DNA from: Bermanella sp049115935
Lineage (GTDB): Bacteria > Pseudomonadota > Gammaproteobacteria > Pseudomonadales > Oceanobacteraceae
Assembly: GCA_049115935.1 (NCBI GenBank)
Contig: JAGDZK010000015.1
Span: 62,001-126,000, forward strand
Length of the DNA: 64,000 nucleotides
Direction: 5' to 3'
The position numbers and the translations under genes are program-made. The notes below the pieces were generated by a model. It did no database searches, was not told the DNA's origin, and worked only from the letters and a program-made list of their open reading frames with translations. This document shows, piece after piece, positions 25,979 to 34,408 of this stretch (its first letter is position 1; every line of letters begins with the position of its first letter).

Positions 25979-26917
25979 ATGCCATTCACAATGAGCACTA
26001 TCGTCGCCGGTATTGCGTTTTTATTCGTACTGGTTGTACTGAAAAAAACCATCATCTTCGTACCGCAAAACCGCGCTTGGTTAATCGAGCGTTTTGGTAA
26101 ATACCACAGCACAAAAGTCGCGGGTCTAAACTTCATGATGCCATTTATTGATCGCATCGCCGCGGACCGCAGCTTAAAAGAACAAGCCCAAGACGTGCCT
26201 AGCCAATCAGTTATCACCAAAGACAACATCTCACTTGTAGTAGACGGCGTATTATATTTACGCGTACTTAATCCATATGACGCCACCTATGGCGTAGACG
26301 ATTATACCTATGCAGTGACTCAGCTTGCACAAACCACCATGCGTAGTGCCATTGGTAAAATGGAACTAGACCGTACGTTTGAAGAACGAGAAGCATTAAA
26401 CGCCGACATCGTTTCTTCTATCAACCAGGCGGCTGAACCTTGGGGTATCCAGTTACTGCGTTACGAAATCAAGGACATCGTGCCACCAAAGTCGATTTTA
26501 GAGTCCATGGAAGCACAGATGAAAGCCGAGCGTGTTAAACGCGCACAGATCTTAGAATCCGAAGGCGACAAACAAGCAGCAATTAACGTAGCTGAAGGTC
26601 AAAAAGCCTCCATGGTATTAGCCGCAGAAGCGGACAAAGCCGAGCAAATCCTTCGTGCAGAAGGTGAAGCCCAAGCGATTATTGCGGTAGCCGATGCACA
26701 AGCTAAAGCTCTTAAAACTGTAGGTGACGCGGCTAAAACGGAAGAAGGTCAAAAAGCCGTTCAGCTTGACCTTGCAACCAAAGCCATTGAAGCTCAAAAA
26801 GCCATCGCGAAAGAATCATCAGTTGTCTTGCTACCAAGCGGCGATACCAGTGCTAGCTCGTTAGTGGCATCATCAATGGCTATCATTAATAAAATTAACG
26901 AACAACAAAAAGGCTAA
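25979..26917 (+). CDS. qmcA: SPFH/stomatin-like membrane protease-associated protein
   Basis: This 312-residue protein has one N-terminal membrane anchor (about 5-26), then a Band 7/SPFH domain (about 30-190): VPQNRAWLIERFGKYH, then YAVTQLAQTTMRSAIG and EREALNADIV. A long Ala/Glu coiled coil (about 190-270) mediates oligomer rings. Such proteins (QmcA, paraslipin) organise membrane microdomains and can bind FtsH. It is followed by an NfeD gene after 2 bp, the classic pair, which supports joint function in membrane quality control. Confidence 0.9.
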   Translation: MPFTMSTIVAGIAFLFVLVVLKKTIIFVPQNRAWLIERFGKYHSTKVAGLNFMMPFIDRIAADRSLKEQAQDVPSQSVITKDNISLVVDGVLYLRVLNPYDATYGVDDYTYAVTQLAQTTMRSAIGKMELDRTFEEREALNADIVSSINQAAEPWGIQLLRYEIKDIVPPKSILESMEAQMKAERVKRAQILESEGDKQAAINVAEGQKASMVLAAEADKAEQILRAEGEAQAIIAVADAQAKALKTVGDAAKTEEGQKAVQLDLATKAIEAQKAIAKESSVVLLPSGDTSASSLVASSMAIINKINEQQKG

Positions 26918-26919
26918 TC

Positions 26920-27372
26920 ATGGATTTCATTGCACAAAATTTATCAGAAAGTCTGATCATTGCGGGTATTGCACTGCTTATCATTGAAGTAGCCATACTC
27001 GGCTTTGCCACGTTTGTGCTTTTTTTCATGGGTTGTTCCATGGTGATCACAGGTATATTGATGTTAGTAGGTGTTTTAGATGCCACTTACATCACCGCCT
27101 TTTGGAGCAACGCAATTGTCACCGGTATTTTAGCGGCTCTACTTTGGAAGCCTCTTAAAAGAAGCCAACAAAATAGTGGCAAAGATAAAGAAACCGCCAC
27201 TACCATTAGCCACCAATTTGTACTTGAAAATGATAGCGACAGCCAAGGGCTTAACCATCATCAATATTCAGGTATTCAATGGAAAGTGAAAAGCCAGCAA
27301 CCACTCGCCAAGGGCACCATGGTTAAAGTGGTGAAAGCCGATGTGGGCGTGTTATGGGTTGAAGAAGTGTAA
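26920..27372 (+). CDS. NfeD-family membrane protein
   Basis: This is a short NfeD protein (150 residues; YbbJ-like). Membrane segments fill about 10-75, and an OB-fold domain follows (about 95-150: YSGIQWKVKSQQPLAKGTMVKVVKADVGVLWVEEV). NfeD1b proteins lack the serine protease domain of the long form and work with the adjacent SPFH protein. Its start is 2 bp after the qmcA stop. A strong terminator follows. Confidence 0.88.
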   Translation: MDFIAQNLSESLIIAGIALLIIEVAILGFATFVLFFMGCSMVITGILMLVGVLDATYITAFWSNAIVTGILAALLWKPLKRSQQNSGKDKETATTISHQFVLENDSDSQGLNHHQYSGIQWKVKSQQPLAKGTMVKVVKADVGVLWVEEV

Positions 27373-27405
27373 AAATTTTTTAGTTTGTTACACGTCAAAT
27401 GAAAA

Positions 27406-27423
27406 CGGCCTCTTTTGAGGCCG
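27406..27423 (+). terminator. qmcA-nfeD terminator
   Basis: CGGCCTC-TTTT-GAGGCCG followed by a T-rich run, 34 bp after the nfeD stop. Confidence 0.85.
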
Positions 27424-27454
27424 CTTTTATTCTTACCTAAAACGTTTTTGATTT

Positions 27455-27558
27455 AGACTCCCGATCACGGACTACGTCCTACTGGAGTGACGAGGCTGTT
27501 AATCTCAAACACAACCACTAGCCACAACGTCTTTCCCTCGAACGAGGGAATCCAATCC
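27455..27558. repeat. composite palindromic intergenic repeat (family A), copy 1
   Basis: It starts GACTCCCGATCACGGACTAC, continues with a second module ending in a CGAACGAGGGAATCCAATCC stretch, and is a diverged copy of the family at 30320, 32341 and 32938. A half-copy follows at 27607-27645. Confidence 0.75.
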
Positions 27559-27606
27559 AAACCTGCGATCATTCTAAATATTCATTACCTGCAACATTTT
27601 TGATTT

Positions 27607-27645
27607 GGACTCCCGATCACATCATAAGTCCTACGGGAATGACGA
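27607..27645. repeat. family A repeat, first module only
   Basis: GGACTCCCGATCAC plus GTCCTACGGGAATGACG: the first hairpin module of family A without the second. It is diverged from the consensus. Confidence 0.6.
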
Positions 27646-27699
27646 TGCGAAGTAATACTAGCCATAGCTACAACCCAAACCGCCATCTTCAACCAAAAA

Positions 27700-27733
27700 A
27701 AACACCCTAAGCGCAGTGCACTTAAGGTGTTTT
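27700..27733 (-). terminator. terminator of the PhoA-type phosphatase gene
   Basis: AAACACCCTAAG and CTTAAGGTGTTT pair with one mismatch across a 9-nt loop. On the minus strand the stem is followed by T-rich sequence, as expected for the gene ending at 27790. Confidence 0.6.
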
Positions 27734-27789
27734 AAATAACCAACAACCCTTAGTCATTTAAGCGCTGTTAAAATTGAAACTAATAAAAG

Positions 27790-29442
27790 TTACTCAACAA
27801 TCAAGGCATCAATTAGCTTTTGGCCAATATTAGTATGGTGTTGCATAGTTGAAAATTGATTAGCAATAGCTTCAGGGCCAAACGCATACACAGGTACTGG
27901 TGAAGCAGTATGAGAACCGTTACTCCACGCCACACTTTGTTCTGCGCCAATGGCACGACTGATTAGTGCACCATGGTCTTCACCTGGATACACATAAAAA
28001 TCGCTGTAATCATTAATTAACGGCAGCTCTGCCACATCTAAATATTTATGACCTGCAATTTGATTCTCGTTCATGGTACGCGCAGCAATGTGTTCTGCTT
28101 CTTCATCGGACACATGGAAATCAGCGTGTATGTTAGCATTCACAGCCGCTTTCCATTCAGCTGGGCTTGAAGCTGAGAAATCCCAATCCCCTTCAACATC
28201 ACTAAAAATATCGTAGTAAGATTTTTTCTGTGCAAAAATTTTATCCAGTGTATCTAATGATCCAAAATTAAAGTTAGGTTTATATTCTTTACCATTCATG
28301 CCGTCACCTGAAAGCTGCTTAGCTTCTGGGATGTCATGTTTGTGATAAGCAAAACCAAAACCACCGGTTTCGTGGTCAGCGGTAATGACCACTAGCGTAT
28401 CTTCACGCTCTTTTACCCATTCGTAAACGGCGGCTACCGCTTCGTCAAACTTCAGCATTTCATGCAACAACCAACCTGTATCGTTTACATGACCCGCCCA
28501 ATCAATTTGTCCCCCTTCAATCATCAAGAAAAAGCCATCGTCATCCTTTGATAAAATATCCAACGCTTTCATAGTCATCTCTTTTAGCGATGGCTCATCC
28601 GCACACTTATCACTTACAGTACCGTTTTTACAATTTGTGTATTCGATACCATCATTCATGGCTGAATCATCAAACAAACCCAACAACTTAGTGCCGCTGG
28701 CTTGCGCTAGTTGAGCCTTGGTAAATGCCAAGCCGTAACCAGCCGTTTGTGCTTCTTTAATTAAATTGCGGTCATCGCTACGTTTTGATTTTTTAATCAC
28801 ATGAGTAGGTGCATTTAACTCAGCAGCCATAGCGGCAAAGTCACCTGCTGGCACCCAGTGACGGGAACCACCACCTAACATGACATCCACACCAACCGTT
28901 AATAAATCTTCTGCTATTTCGTTTTCATACGAACGATGAGGCTGATGTGCAGCAAACGCAGCCGGTGTGGCATGGGTTAAGCGGGTATCAGAAATCAAAC
29001 CCGTGGCTTTACCCATGGCTTTGGCTTTTTCTAAAATGGTTTGTACTTTATTGCCGTTATCATCAAGACCCACCGCCTCAGAAATAGAACCTTTACCCGT
29101 TGCAAGTTGTGATGCTGAACACGCAGAGTCAACCACTAAACTTGGGTTTGCCCCCATAGGTGCATTCATTGATAAACCAACGCGGCCGTTATCTGCAAAA
29201 TTTTGTAACGCAGTTTTGGTTGAAGCCAAAACAGAGTTAGGCGCACGACGCGCGTACTCTTCTAATAAACCAACTTGTTGCGCCCCCATGCCGTCACCGA
29301 TCATTAAGATCACGTTTTTAACTTTACCTTCATCTGCTGTTTTTACATCTGCAGATGGCTTACTACTATCAGAACCACATGCGGCTAAAAATGAGCAGCT
29401 AACCAATACGGCCAACATACTCTTTGATGGTAAGAATTTCAT
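27790..29442 (-). CDS. alkaline phosphatase (PhoA family) lipoprotein
   Basis: This 550-residue phosphomonoesterase carries a lipoprotein signal (FLAAC, Cys22), so it is membrane-anchored outside the cytoplasm. All PhoA-type active-site parts are visible: metal Asp in MIGDGMG (about 47-53), nucleophile Ser in VVDSACSA (about 105), EGGQIDWAGH (about 310), ITADHETGGF (about 355) and the late metal His in SNGSHTASP (about 520). An operator-like palindrome about 90 bp upstream is shared with the PhoD-like gene at 30598. It is divergent from the betI-like gene. Phosphocholine as a substrate is my inference only. Confidence 0.9.
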   Translation of the reverse strand: MKFLPSKSMLAVLVSCSFLAACGSDSSKPSADVKTADEGKVKNVILMIGDGMGAQQVGLLEEYARRAPNSVLASTKTALQNFADNGRVGLSMNAPMGANPSLVVDSACSASQLATGKGSISEAVGLDDNGNKVQTILEKAKAMGKATGLISDTRLTHATPAAFAAHQPHRSYENEIAEDLLTVGVDVMLGGGSRHWVPAGDFAAMAAELNAPTHVIKKSKRSDDRNLIKEAQTAGYGLAFTKAQLAQASGTKLLGLFDDSAMNDGIEYTNCKNGTVSDKCADEPSLKEMTMKALDILSKDDDGFFLMIEGGQIDWAGHVNDTGWLLHEMLKFDEAVAAVYEWVKEREDTLVVITADHETGGFGFAYHKHDIPEAKQLSGDGMNGKEYKPNFNFGSLDTLDKIFAQKKSYYDIFSDVEGDWDFSASSPAEWKAAVNANIHADFHVSDEEAEHIAARTMNENQIAGHKYLDVAELPLINDYSDFYVYPGEDHGALISRAIGAEQSVAWSNGSHTASPVPVYAFGPEAIANQFSTMQHHTNIGQKLIDALIVE

Positions 29443-29533
29443 AGCGCCTTCCTTTTTATTAATTTCAAATTCTTTACAGCTTTATTCACTGTTGGCGCGC
29501 AGTATGGGTTGCAAATATGACAGTTTTTTTAAA

Positions 29534-29555
29534 ATTAAACGTGCGTTCAATATAA
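29534..29555. promoter_or_regulatory. candidate BetI operator, phoA-like/betI intergenic
   Basis: ATTAAACG-TG-CGTTCAAT (29534-29551) is an 18-bp inverted repeat with a single imperfect pair. Extended to 29555 it reads ATTAA-N6-GTTCAATATAA, identical in its fixed positions and spacing to 30499-30520. It lies about 90 bp from the phosphatase start and about 150 bp from the regulator start. Confidence 0.6.
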
Positions 29556-29699
29556 AAAAATATAATGTGGTGAATCAATTAGTTACAATCACTTATCAAG
29601 CCATTTTAATTCTCTAATTAAGCCTTGATATTCTGTCTTTAACTAAAGTGAAATATTTTTGTCATATGATGAGGGCAAATAAAAACATGTGAGGAGCAT

Positions 29700-30302
29700 A
29701 TGCCTAAAGTCGGCATGGAGAAAATCCGTAAAGCCCAACTCATCGACGCCACCTTAGAAGCCATCGAAAAATACGGTTTTCACGGCACCACTGTTTCTGT
29801 GATCAGTAAAAAAGCTAACGTCAGCACCGGCATTATTAGCCATTACTTTGGTGACAAAGCAGGCCTAATTGACGCCAGCATGCGTTACTTACTAGAACAA
29901 CTTAAACAAGAATTGCTCAAGCACTTGCCTAACAGCAATGACCACCGTGCTCGTTTACACGCCATCATTGATGCTAACTTTGCCAGTGTACAACGCTCAA
30001 AAAAAGCCGCCGTCACTTGGCTGGTATTTTGGACACAATCCATGCATTCCCCCGAACTTGCCCGTCTGCAGCGCGTAAACGCCAAACGCTTAATCTCAAA
30101 CTTAAAATATTCGCTTAAACATTTAATAGATGATGAAAAAGTAGAATGGAGCGCACAGCTCATCGCCGCGCAAATTGATGGCTACTGGCTACGCAACGCC
30201 CTCAGCCAACCCGAAGGTCACGCCAGTGAAGACGCAGTAGAAACCTGTAAAACCCTGATCGACAATGTGATTCGTGATTATGGGATTGAGCAAAAGTCAT
30301 GA
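29700..30302 (+). CDS. betI: BetI-like TetR-family repressor
   Basis: This 200-residue regulator is collinear with E. coli BetI, the choline-responsive repressor of betaine synthesis: PKVGMEKIRKAQLIDATLEAI at the start, HTH VSVISKKANVSTGIISHYFGDK (about 38-60), and WLVFWTQSMHSPELARLQ with SNLKYSLK later. No betA, betB or betT gene is nearby. Instead it sits between two phosphatase genes, each with the same operator-like motif upstream, so it may have been recruited to control phosphate-ester hydrolysis in response to choline. The family is sure; the targets are inferred. Confidence 0.85.
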   Translation: MPKVGMEKIRKAQLIDATLEAIEKYGFHGTTVSVISKKANVSTGIISHYFGDKAGLIDASMRYLLEQLKQELLKHLPNSNDHRARLHAIIDANFASVQRSKKAAVTWLVFWTQSMHSPELARLQRVNAKRLISNLKYSLKHLIDDEKVEWSAQLIAAQIDGYWLRNALSQPEGHASEDAVETCKTLIDNVIRDYGIEQKS

Positions 30303-30319
30303 CAGCAGCAAGTGTTTAT

Positions 30320-30450
30320 GGACTCCCATTCACGGACTACGTCCTATGGGAGTGACGGTAGCGGTTTCATCCTAATCAAAGCCACCAGCTAACCGTCTTT
30401 CCCGCGAAAGATCGTCATCCCCGAATGTTGTTATCGGAAACAAGAACCCA
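30320..30450. repeat. family A composite palindromic repeat, copy 2
   Basis: Module 1 is ACTCCCAT..ATGGGAGT with an inner GGAC-TAC-GTCC hairpin (30321-30352). A GGTAGCGGTTT linker follows, then module 2 with CCCGCGAAAGATC and CATCCCCGA. It is near-identical to 32341-32476. Confidence 0.9.
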
Positions 30451-30498
30451 CCCTATTTTTCAATAATCCAAGTGGCCAAAAACCACTTGTCATTTTAA

Positions 30499-30520
30499 AT
30501 TAATTAACTGTTCAATATAA
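30499..30520. promoter_or_regulatory. candidate BetI operator upstream of the PhoD-like gene
   Basis: ATTAA-TTAACT-GTTCAATATAA matches the motif at 29534-29555 in all 16 fixed positions with the same 6-bp spacer. It lies 77 bp before the ATG at 30598, a promoter-proximal position. Confidence 0.55.
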
Positions 30521-30597
30521 ATTAAGAATTTCGTCATATTCCCCACCTAAGATTCACAGCGCGCCACTCACCATAAAACAAAAAAAGAGAGCCCAGC

Positions 30598-32319
30598 ATG
30601 AACCTAAACCGACCCAAAATTTTTAGCAGCGCCACACTATTAACTGGCCTACTAAGTACCCTAAGCCAAAGCGCCATAGCAGCCCCCGAAGTTCACTTCG
30701 ACCAATGCCAACAACCCTTCACCTACAAGGGCAATCAATATGTGGGCACCACCAACCGCGACCACATTGGTGGGCAGTGGTGTTATTTGAAAAATCCAAT
30801 AAATGACAGCAATTGGGGGGTGGTGCGTGAAGAAACCATTCCTCAACAAACCACCGTTTCTGGTAACAGTTGCGCCACATCTAGCAACTATAAATTAGAA
30901 AAATTCAACGGTTGCAGCACCCGCGATAACGATGACTTTTGGTGTTATACAGAAGGCAATGGCAAAAATTGGGAAAACTGCAACGTCAGCAGCCAACCCA
31001 ATGAACTGCTTGCACATACACAGCCTCAACCCAGTGAGCTGCTTGAAAAAATTGCAGTGGGTTCGTGCTTTAAAGTACAAGGCAACATGAGCCAAACCAT
31101 GAACCGTCTTGTTAAAAGCCAGCCGGACTTAGTCATGTGGTTAGGGGATAACATCTACGCTGACACCACCAGCATGAGTGTGATGCAAGATAAGTACGAC
31201 ACAAAAAAACAAAACACTGATTATCAGCGTTTTTTAGAAGCAAACATTCCAGTACTGGCCACATGGGATGATCATGACTTTGGAGCAAACAATGCGGGCA
31301 ACAACTACAGCAAACGCGAAGAAAGCCAGCAACAGTTTTTACGACACTTTGATATTCCTAACAGTGATGTGCGCCACAACCAACAAGACGGTATTTACAG
31401 CGCAATAGTACAAGGGCCACAAGGCAAACAAGTGCATTCCATCATGTTAGATGCACGCTACTTTCGCTCACCAACATTTAGCAGTTATGGCTCTTGCCAA
31501 GGGGACAACTCCACCATGTTAGGTGACGCACAATGGGCATGGTTAGCTCAAGAATTAGCAAAACCATCGGAAATTAAAATCATCGCATCAGGCATTCAAG
31601 TGTTACCGCCCCTACACCGTGATCGTAGCTTAAGCAGTTATTGTGCATACGGTAATGGCCAACAATTTAACGCAGCCGTAAGCAGCCTTAACGAAAATAA
31701 TCAATCGGGCACCAGCTTTGAATCATGGGCCGAAATTCCACAAGAGCGCGAAAAATTGTTACGCCTTGCACAACAAGCCATCAACACTGGTAAAACCAAA
31801 CAGGTTATTTTTGTTAGCGGCGATCAACACTGGGGGGAACTATTAGAAAAAACCATTCCTGCCAGCACCACCTATGGCCCTTCTACCACTGTGTATGAGA
31901 TCACCGCATCAGGTTTTGGCCAAAACTGGCCTTTCGATATTGCCAACCCAAACCGGTTAAAGGTCTACGCCGACACACAAGGCAACGGCCAATACAACCA
32001 AACCTGCAAACTGCCGTTTAAGTACGCAGGCATCAACTACGACCACTGCATCAGCCGCGACCACGACCAACCGTGGTGTTACACCAATGCCGACAACAGC
32101 GCATGGGGCAACTGCGCACCTGAAGGCGCAACCATCCCAACAGGCCAAGTGGGTAAAGTACCTAGCAACCTAGGCAGCGTATCCACGGCTGATCGCCACA
32201 TAATTAATAAATCAGGCAGTAACTATGGGCAGATTGATATTGATTGGGAGAACAACAAGATTAAGTTGTCACTGCAAACAGGTAGTGAGGAAATAGTCTC
32301 GACGATTATTGATTTTTAA
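30598..32319 (+). CDS. PhoD-like phosphatase/phospholipase with fibronectin type II-like domains
   Basis: This is a 573-residue exported protein (Sec signal, cleavage after AIA near residue 28). The central PhoD-type metallophosphatase has VGSCFKV (about 155), WLGDNIYAD (181-189), ATWDDHDFG (221-229), DARYFR (285-290) and VSGDQHWGE (406-414). It is flanked by Cys-rich modules. At 470-506 the spacing Cx13Cx9Cx11C and the CxxPFxY..WC pattern match the fibronectin type II signature. Residues 92-128 have exactly the same Cys spacing. Residues 37-75 resemble it with two of four Cys missing. FN2 modules are rare in bacteria; in seminal-plasma proteins they bind phosphocholine. An AGAG precedes the ATG. 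Confidence 0.85.
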   Translation: MNLNRPKIFSSATLLTGLLSTLSQSAIAAPEVHFDQCQQPFTYKGNQYVGTTNRDHIGGQWCYLKNPINDSNWGVVREETIPQQTTVSGNSCATSSNYKLEKFNGCSTRDNDDFWCYTEGNGKNWENCNVSSQPNELLAHTQPQPSELLEKIAVGSCFKVQGNMSQTMNRLVKSQPDLVMWLGDNIYADTTSMSVMQDKYDTKKQNTDYQRFLEANIPVLATWDDHDFGANNAGNNYSKREESQQQFLRHFDIPNSDVRHNQQDGIYSAIVQGPQGKQVHSIMLDARYFRSPTFSSYGSCQGDNSTMLGDAQWAWLAQELAKPSEIKIIASGIQVLPPLHRDRSLSSYCAYGNGQQFNAAVSSLNENNQSGTSFESWAEIPQEREKLLRLAQQAINTGKTKQVIFVSGDQHWGELLEKTIPASTTYGPSTTVYEITASGFGQNWPFDIANPNRLKVYADTQGNGQYNQTCKLPFKYAGINYDHCISRDHDQPWCYTNADNSAWGNCAPEGATIPTGQVGKVPSNLGSVSTADRHIINKSGSNYGQIDIDWENNKIKLSLQTGSEEIVSTIIDF

Positions 32320-32340
32320 AATGTAGAAAATTTAAAGACT

Positions 32341-32476
32341 GGACTCCCATCCACAGACTTCGTCCTATGGGAGTGACGGTAGCGGCCTAGCAACAACCAC
32401 AACCACCAGCCACACCGTCTTTCCCGCGAAGGATCGTCATCCCCGAATGTTGTTATCGGGGATGAGAACCCAATCC
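32341..32476. repeat. family A composite palindromic repeat, copy 3
   Basis: It carries both modules, including CATCCCCGA-ATGTTGTTA-TCGGGGATG as a perfect 9-bp stem. It lies directly after the PhoD-like gene and is in the same orientation as the copy at 30320, so the gene is bracketed by direct repeats. Confidence 0.9.
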
Positions 32477-32525
32477 TTAACGTCAATACTTCAAAAACTT
32501 AAAAGGCAAGCAACACAGTAGATAT

Positions 32526-32563
32526 GGACTCCCATTCACGGACTGCGTCCTATGGGAGTGACA
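32526..32563. repeat. family A repeat, first module only
   Basis: The ACTCCCAT hairpin module alone, with GGAC-TGC-GTCC inside. It ends next to the GIY-YIG gene. Confidence 0.85.
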
Positions 32564-32577
32564 GTAAAAACAAACAA

Positions 32578-32865
32578 CTAAGTATTAATACTCTCCCATA
32601 AATCCACCCACTTAGGGTTTTGGCTTTGAATCAAATCAATCTTCCACTGGCGATTCCATTTTTTTATTTGCTTCTCTCTAGTAATCGCAGCATACATATC
32701 ACCATGCAGTTCAAAATATACGAGGGTATGAACGCCGTATTTCTTAGTAAACCCTTCTATTAAATTATGCTTGTGTTGATAAACCCTTTGAACCAAATTA
32801 CTCGTCACACCAACATATAAAGTGCCATTTGGTTTACTTGCCAAGATATAAGTGCAGGGGTTCAT
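32578..32865 (-). CDS. stand-alone GIY-YIG nuclease-domain protein
   Basis: This is a 95-residue protein consisting of only a GIY-YIG domain. TYILASKPNGTLYVGVT carries the two Tyr/Gly strands, RVYQH the catalytic Arg and His, and AITREKQIKKW the conserved Glu. Small proteins of this type (UPF0213/YhbQ-like) are common and mostly uncharacterised; a DNA nuclease role is plausible but not shown. The gene sits between family A repeat copies (32526 and 32938), an association that suggests it moves or spreads with them. Confidence 0.88.
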   Translation of the reverse strand: MNPCTYILASKPNGTLYVGVTSNLVQRVYQHKHNLIEGFTKKYGVHTLVYFELHGDMYAAITREKQIKKWNRQWKIDLIQSQNPKWVDLWESINT

Positions 32866-32937
32866 TTAACTATCCATGTTTTTTAAATTATGTTGGAACA
32901 ACTCTCTTACACCCACAATTAGAAAAACGTATGAATT

Positions 32938-33043
32938 AGACTCCCATTCACGGACTACGTCCTATGGGAGTGACGGTAGCGGTTTAATCGTAATGATAGC
33001 TACCAGCCAAACCGTCATACCCGCGCATGCGGGTATCCAATCC
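32938..33043. repeat. family A composite repeat with a variant second module
   Basis: Module 1 is canonical. Module 2 is replaced by ATACCCGC-GCAT-GCGGGTAT, another palindrome, followed by the shared CCAATCCTTAACGTCAATA tail. This shows the modules are exchangeable. Confidence 0.85.
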
Positions 33044-33083
33044 TTAACGTCAATAATTCAAAATTTAAAAAGACAGCAACCCA

Positions 33084-34202
33084 CTACACCTCAAGAAAAA
33101 ACTCAGCCTGCGCCACGGGCTTACCATTAATGAGCACCTCAAGTTTTTGAGTACCCGTATAATACCGGCGCGTAGTAATGGCTTTAATGGCGTGTTTCTT
33201 TTGCAAACGTACCGGCTGCCCAACCTCTAAATTAAGGGTTTTCCATTTGAATACCTTGGGCGAAGTGCTGCCATTAGCTTTGACAAAATGCAGCGCAAAA
33301 TCCACCACCAAAGATTGCGACTGTTTTGCCGCTGACTCCAATGACAATTCAAACTCCAAGTTATCACCCAGCACTAAGTGATCAGCCGATAACGTTAAAA
33401 CAAGGTTTTTAATTTTAACCTGTTTGCTATGACCCAATAACGCAAACACCTCAGGGTGGCCCGCTTTCACCAAGGTGCGGGTAGCGTGTTTAATCACCCA
33501 CTTCACGTTCGCATTACTATTGGGGTACCAAGCATGGCATTGCTCCAACACCACCTGCGGGTGGTCTTTACTAATATCATTTAAATGATTCGCCACCGAA
33601 CGGCGCACATATAAACTGGCATCGTCTTTTAACGCATCAAGCCAGGGCAGGTTATCGCTTGGGTCTTTCACATAGGGTTTTAATTGAATCCCCCACGGCA
33701 AACGGGGCCGTGTACCCTCTGATACCAAACGGCGTACGTGTTCGCTATCGTCTTGTACCCAAGCTTCAAAATGTGAATGGCATAACTCAGGGTGTGCCAA
33801 CAAAAACGGGCGAATGGCAAATTCCGCTGAAAACAAATGAGTTAAATCACGCAGCGCAGGCAGCGCCAATTGTGGGTGATCCACCCCATGCTCACCCACA
33901 TAATCAATAATGGGCCAAGCGGCAAAACCCCGCAGCGGATCATCAGGGTCACCTGCGTCCCACACACTGGGCAACTGCAACAAACATTCAACTGCTTGCT
34001 CAAACCCTTGCGGTAAGAACTCATGCAAAACCTTAATAAGATGCTGCACCCGTTGTTTTAATTCTAATGATTCAAGGGGGCCTGTGGCTGCTTGAATAAA
34101 GGCCGCTTCATCAAATGATTTTTCTAACGCCGCTGTTTTTGCAAGCGCATCACTGATGCGTTTAACCGCAGGCAGGCCAAGGCCGTTTTTCATCAGTTCC
34201 AT
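33084..34202 (-). CDS. AlkC-like DNA alkylation repair glycosylase
   Basis: This 372-residue protein resembles AlkC, a HEAT-like-repeat glycosylase that removes 3-methyladenine and 3-methylcytosine without flipping the base. Helical repeats fill about 30-255, with HVRRLVSEGTRPRLPWGIQL (near 155-175), the segment typical of AlkC, and DASLYVRRSVANHLNDISK later. The C-terminal ~110 residues look like an Ig-like beta domain, as in the AlkC branch that carries one. It is followed downstream by repeats only. The call is by motif; substrate range is unknown. Confidence 0.82.
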   Translation of the reverse strand: MELMKNGLGLPAVKRISDALAKTAALEKSFDEAAFIQAATGPLESLELKQRVQHLIKVLHEFLPQGFEQAVECLLQLPSVWDAGDPDDPLRGFAAWPIIDYVGEHGVDHPQLALPALRDLTHLFSAEFAIRPFLLAHPELCHSHFEAWVQDDSEHVRRLVSEGTRPRLPWGIQLKPYVKDPSDNLPWLDALKDDASLYVRRSVANHLNDISKDHPQVVLEQCHAWYPNSNANVKWVIKHATRTLVKAGHPEVFALLGHSKQVKIKNLVLTLSADHLVLGDNLEFELSLESAAKQSQSLVVDFALHFVKANGSTSPKVFKWKTLNLEVGQPVRLQKKHAIKAITTRRYYTGTQKLEVLINGKPVAQAEFFLEV

Positions 34203-34305
34203 AATGGGGTTCTGCTCAATAAGATCAACAAAGAATAACAGGTTATAGCAGTGGTGGGAGGCAGGAATGGTTTGGTTTATTTAGGAATATAACTGATCGA
34301 ACCTA

Positions 34306-34340
34306 ACATGAGCCGAATAATCTAAGTAATCGGCTCATGT
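34306..34340. terminator. inverted repeat between the AlkC-like and HEPN genes
   Basis: ACATGAGCCGA and TCGGCTCATGT pair perfectly over 11 bp with a 13-nt loop. There is no T-run on either strand, so it may be a processing or attenuation hairpin rather than a classical terminator. Confidence 0.45.
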
Positions 34341-34408
34341 ATAAAATAGCCAGTCATGCTTGGCTATAAACTCGCCATCAAGGAAGCGCCTTACTTCCTT
34401 ATATTTTA

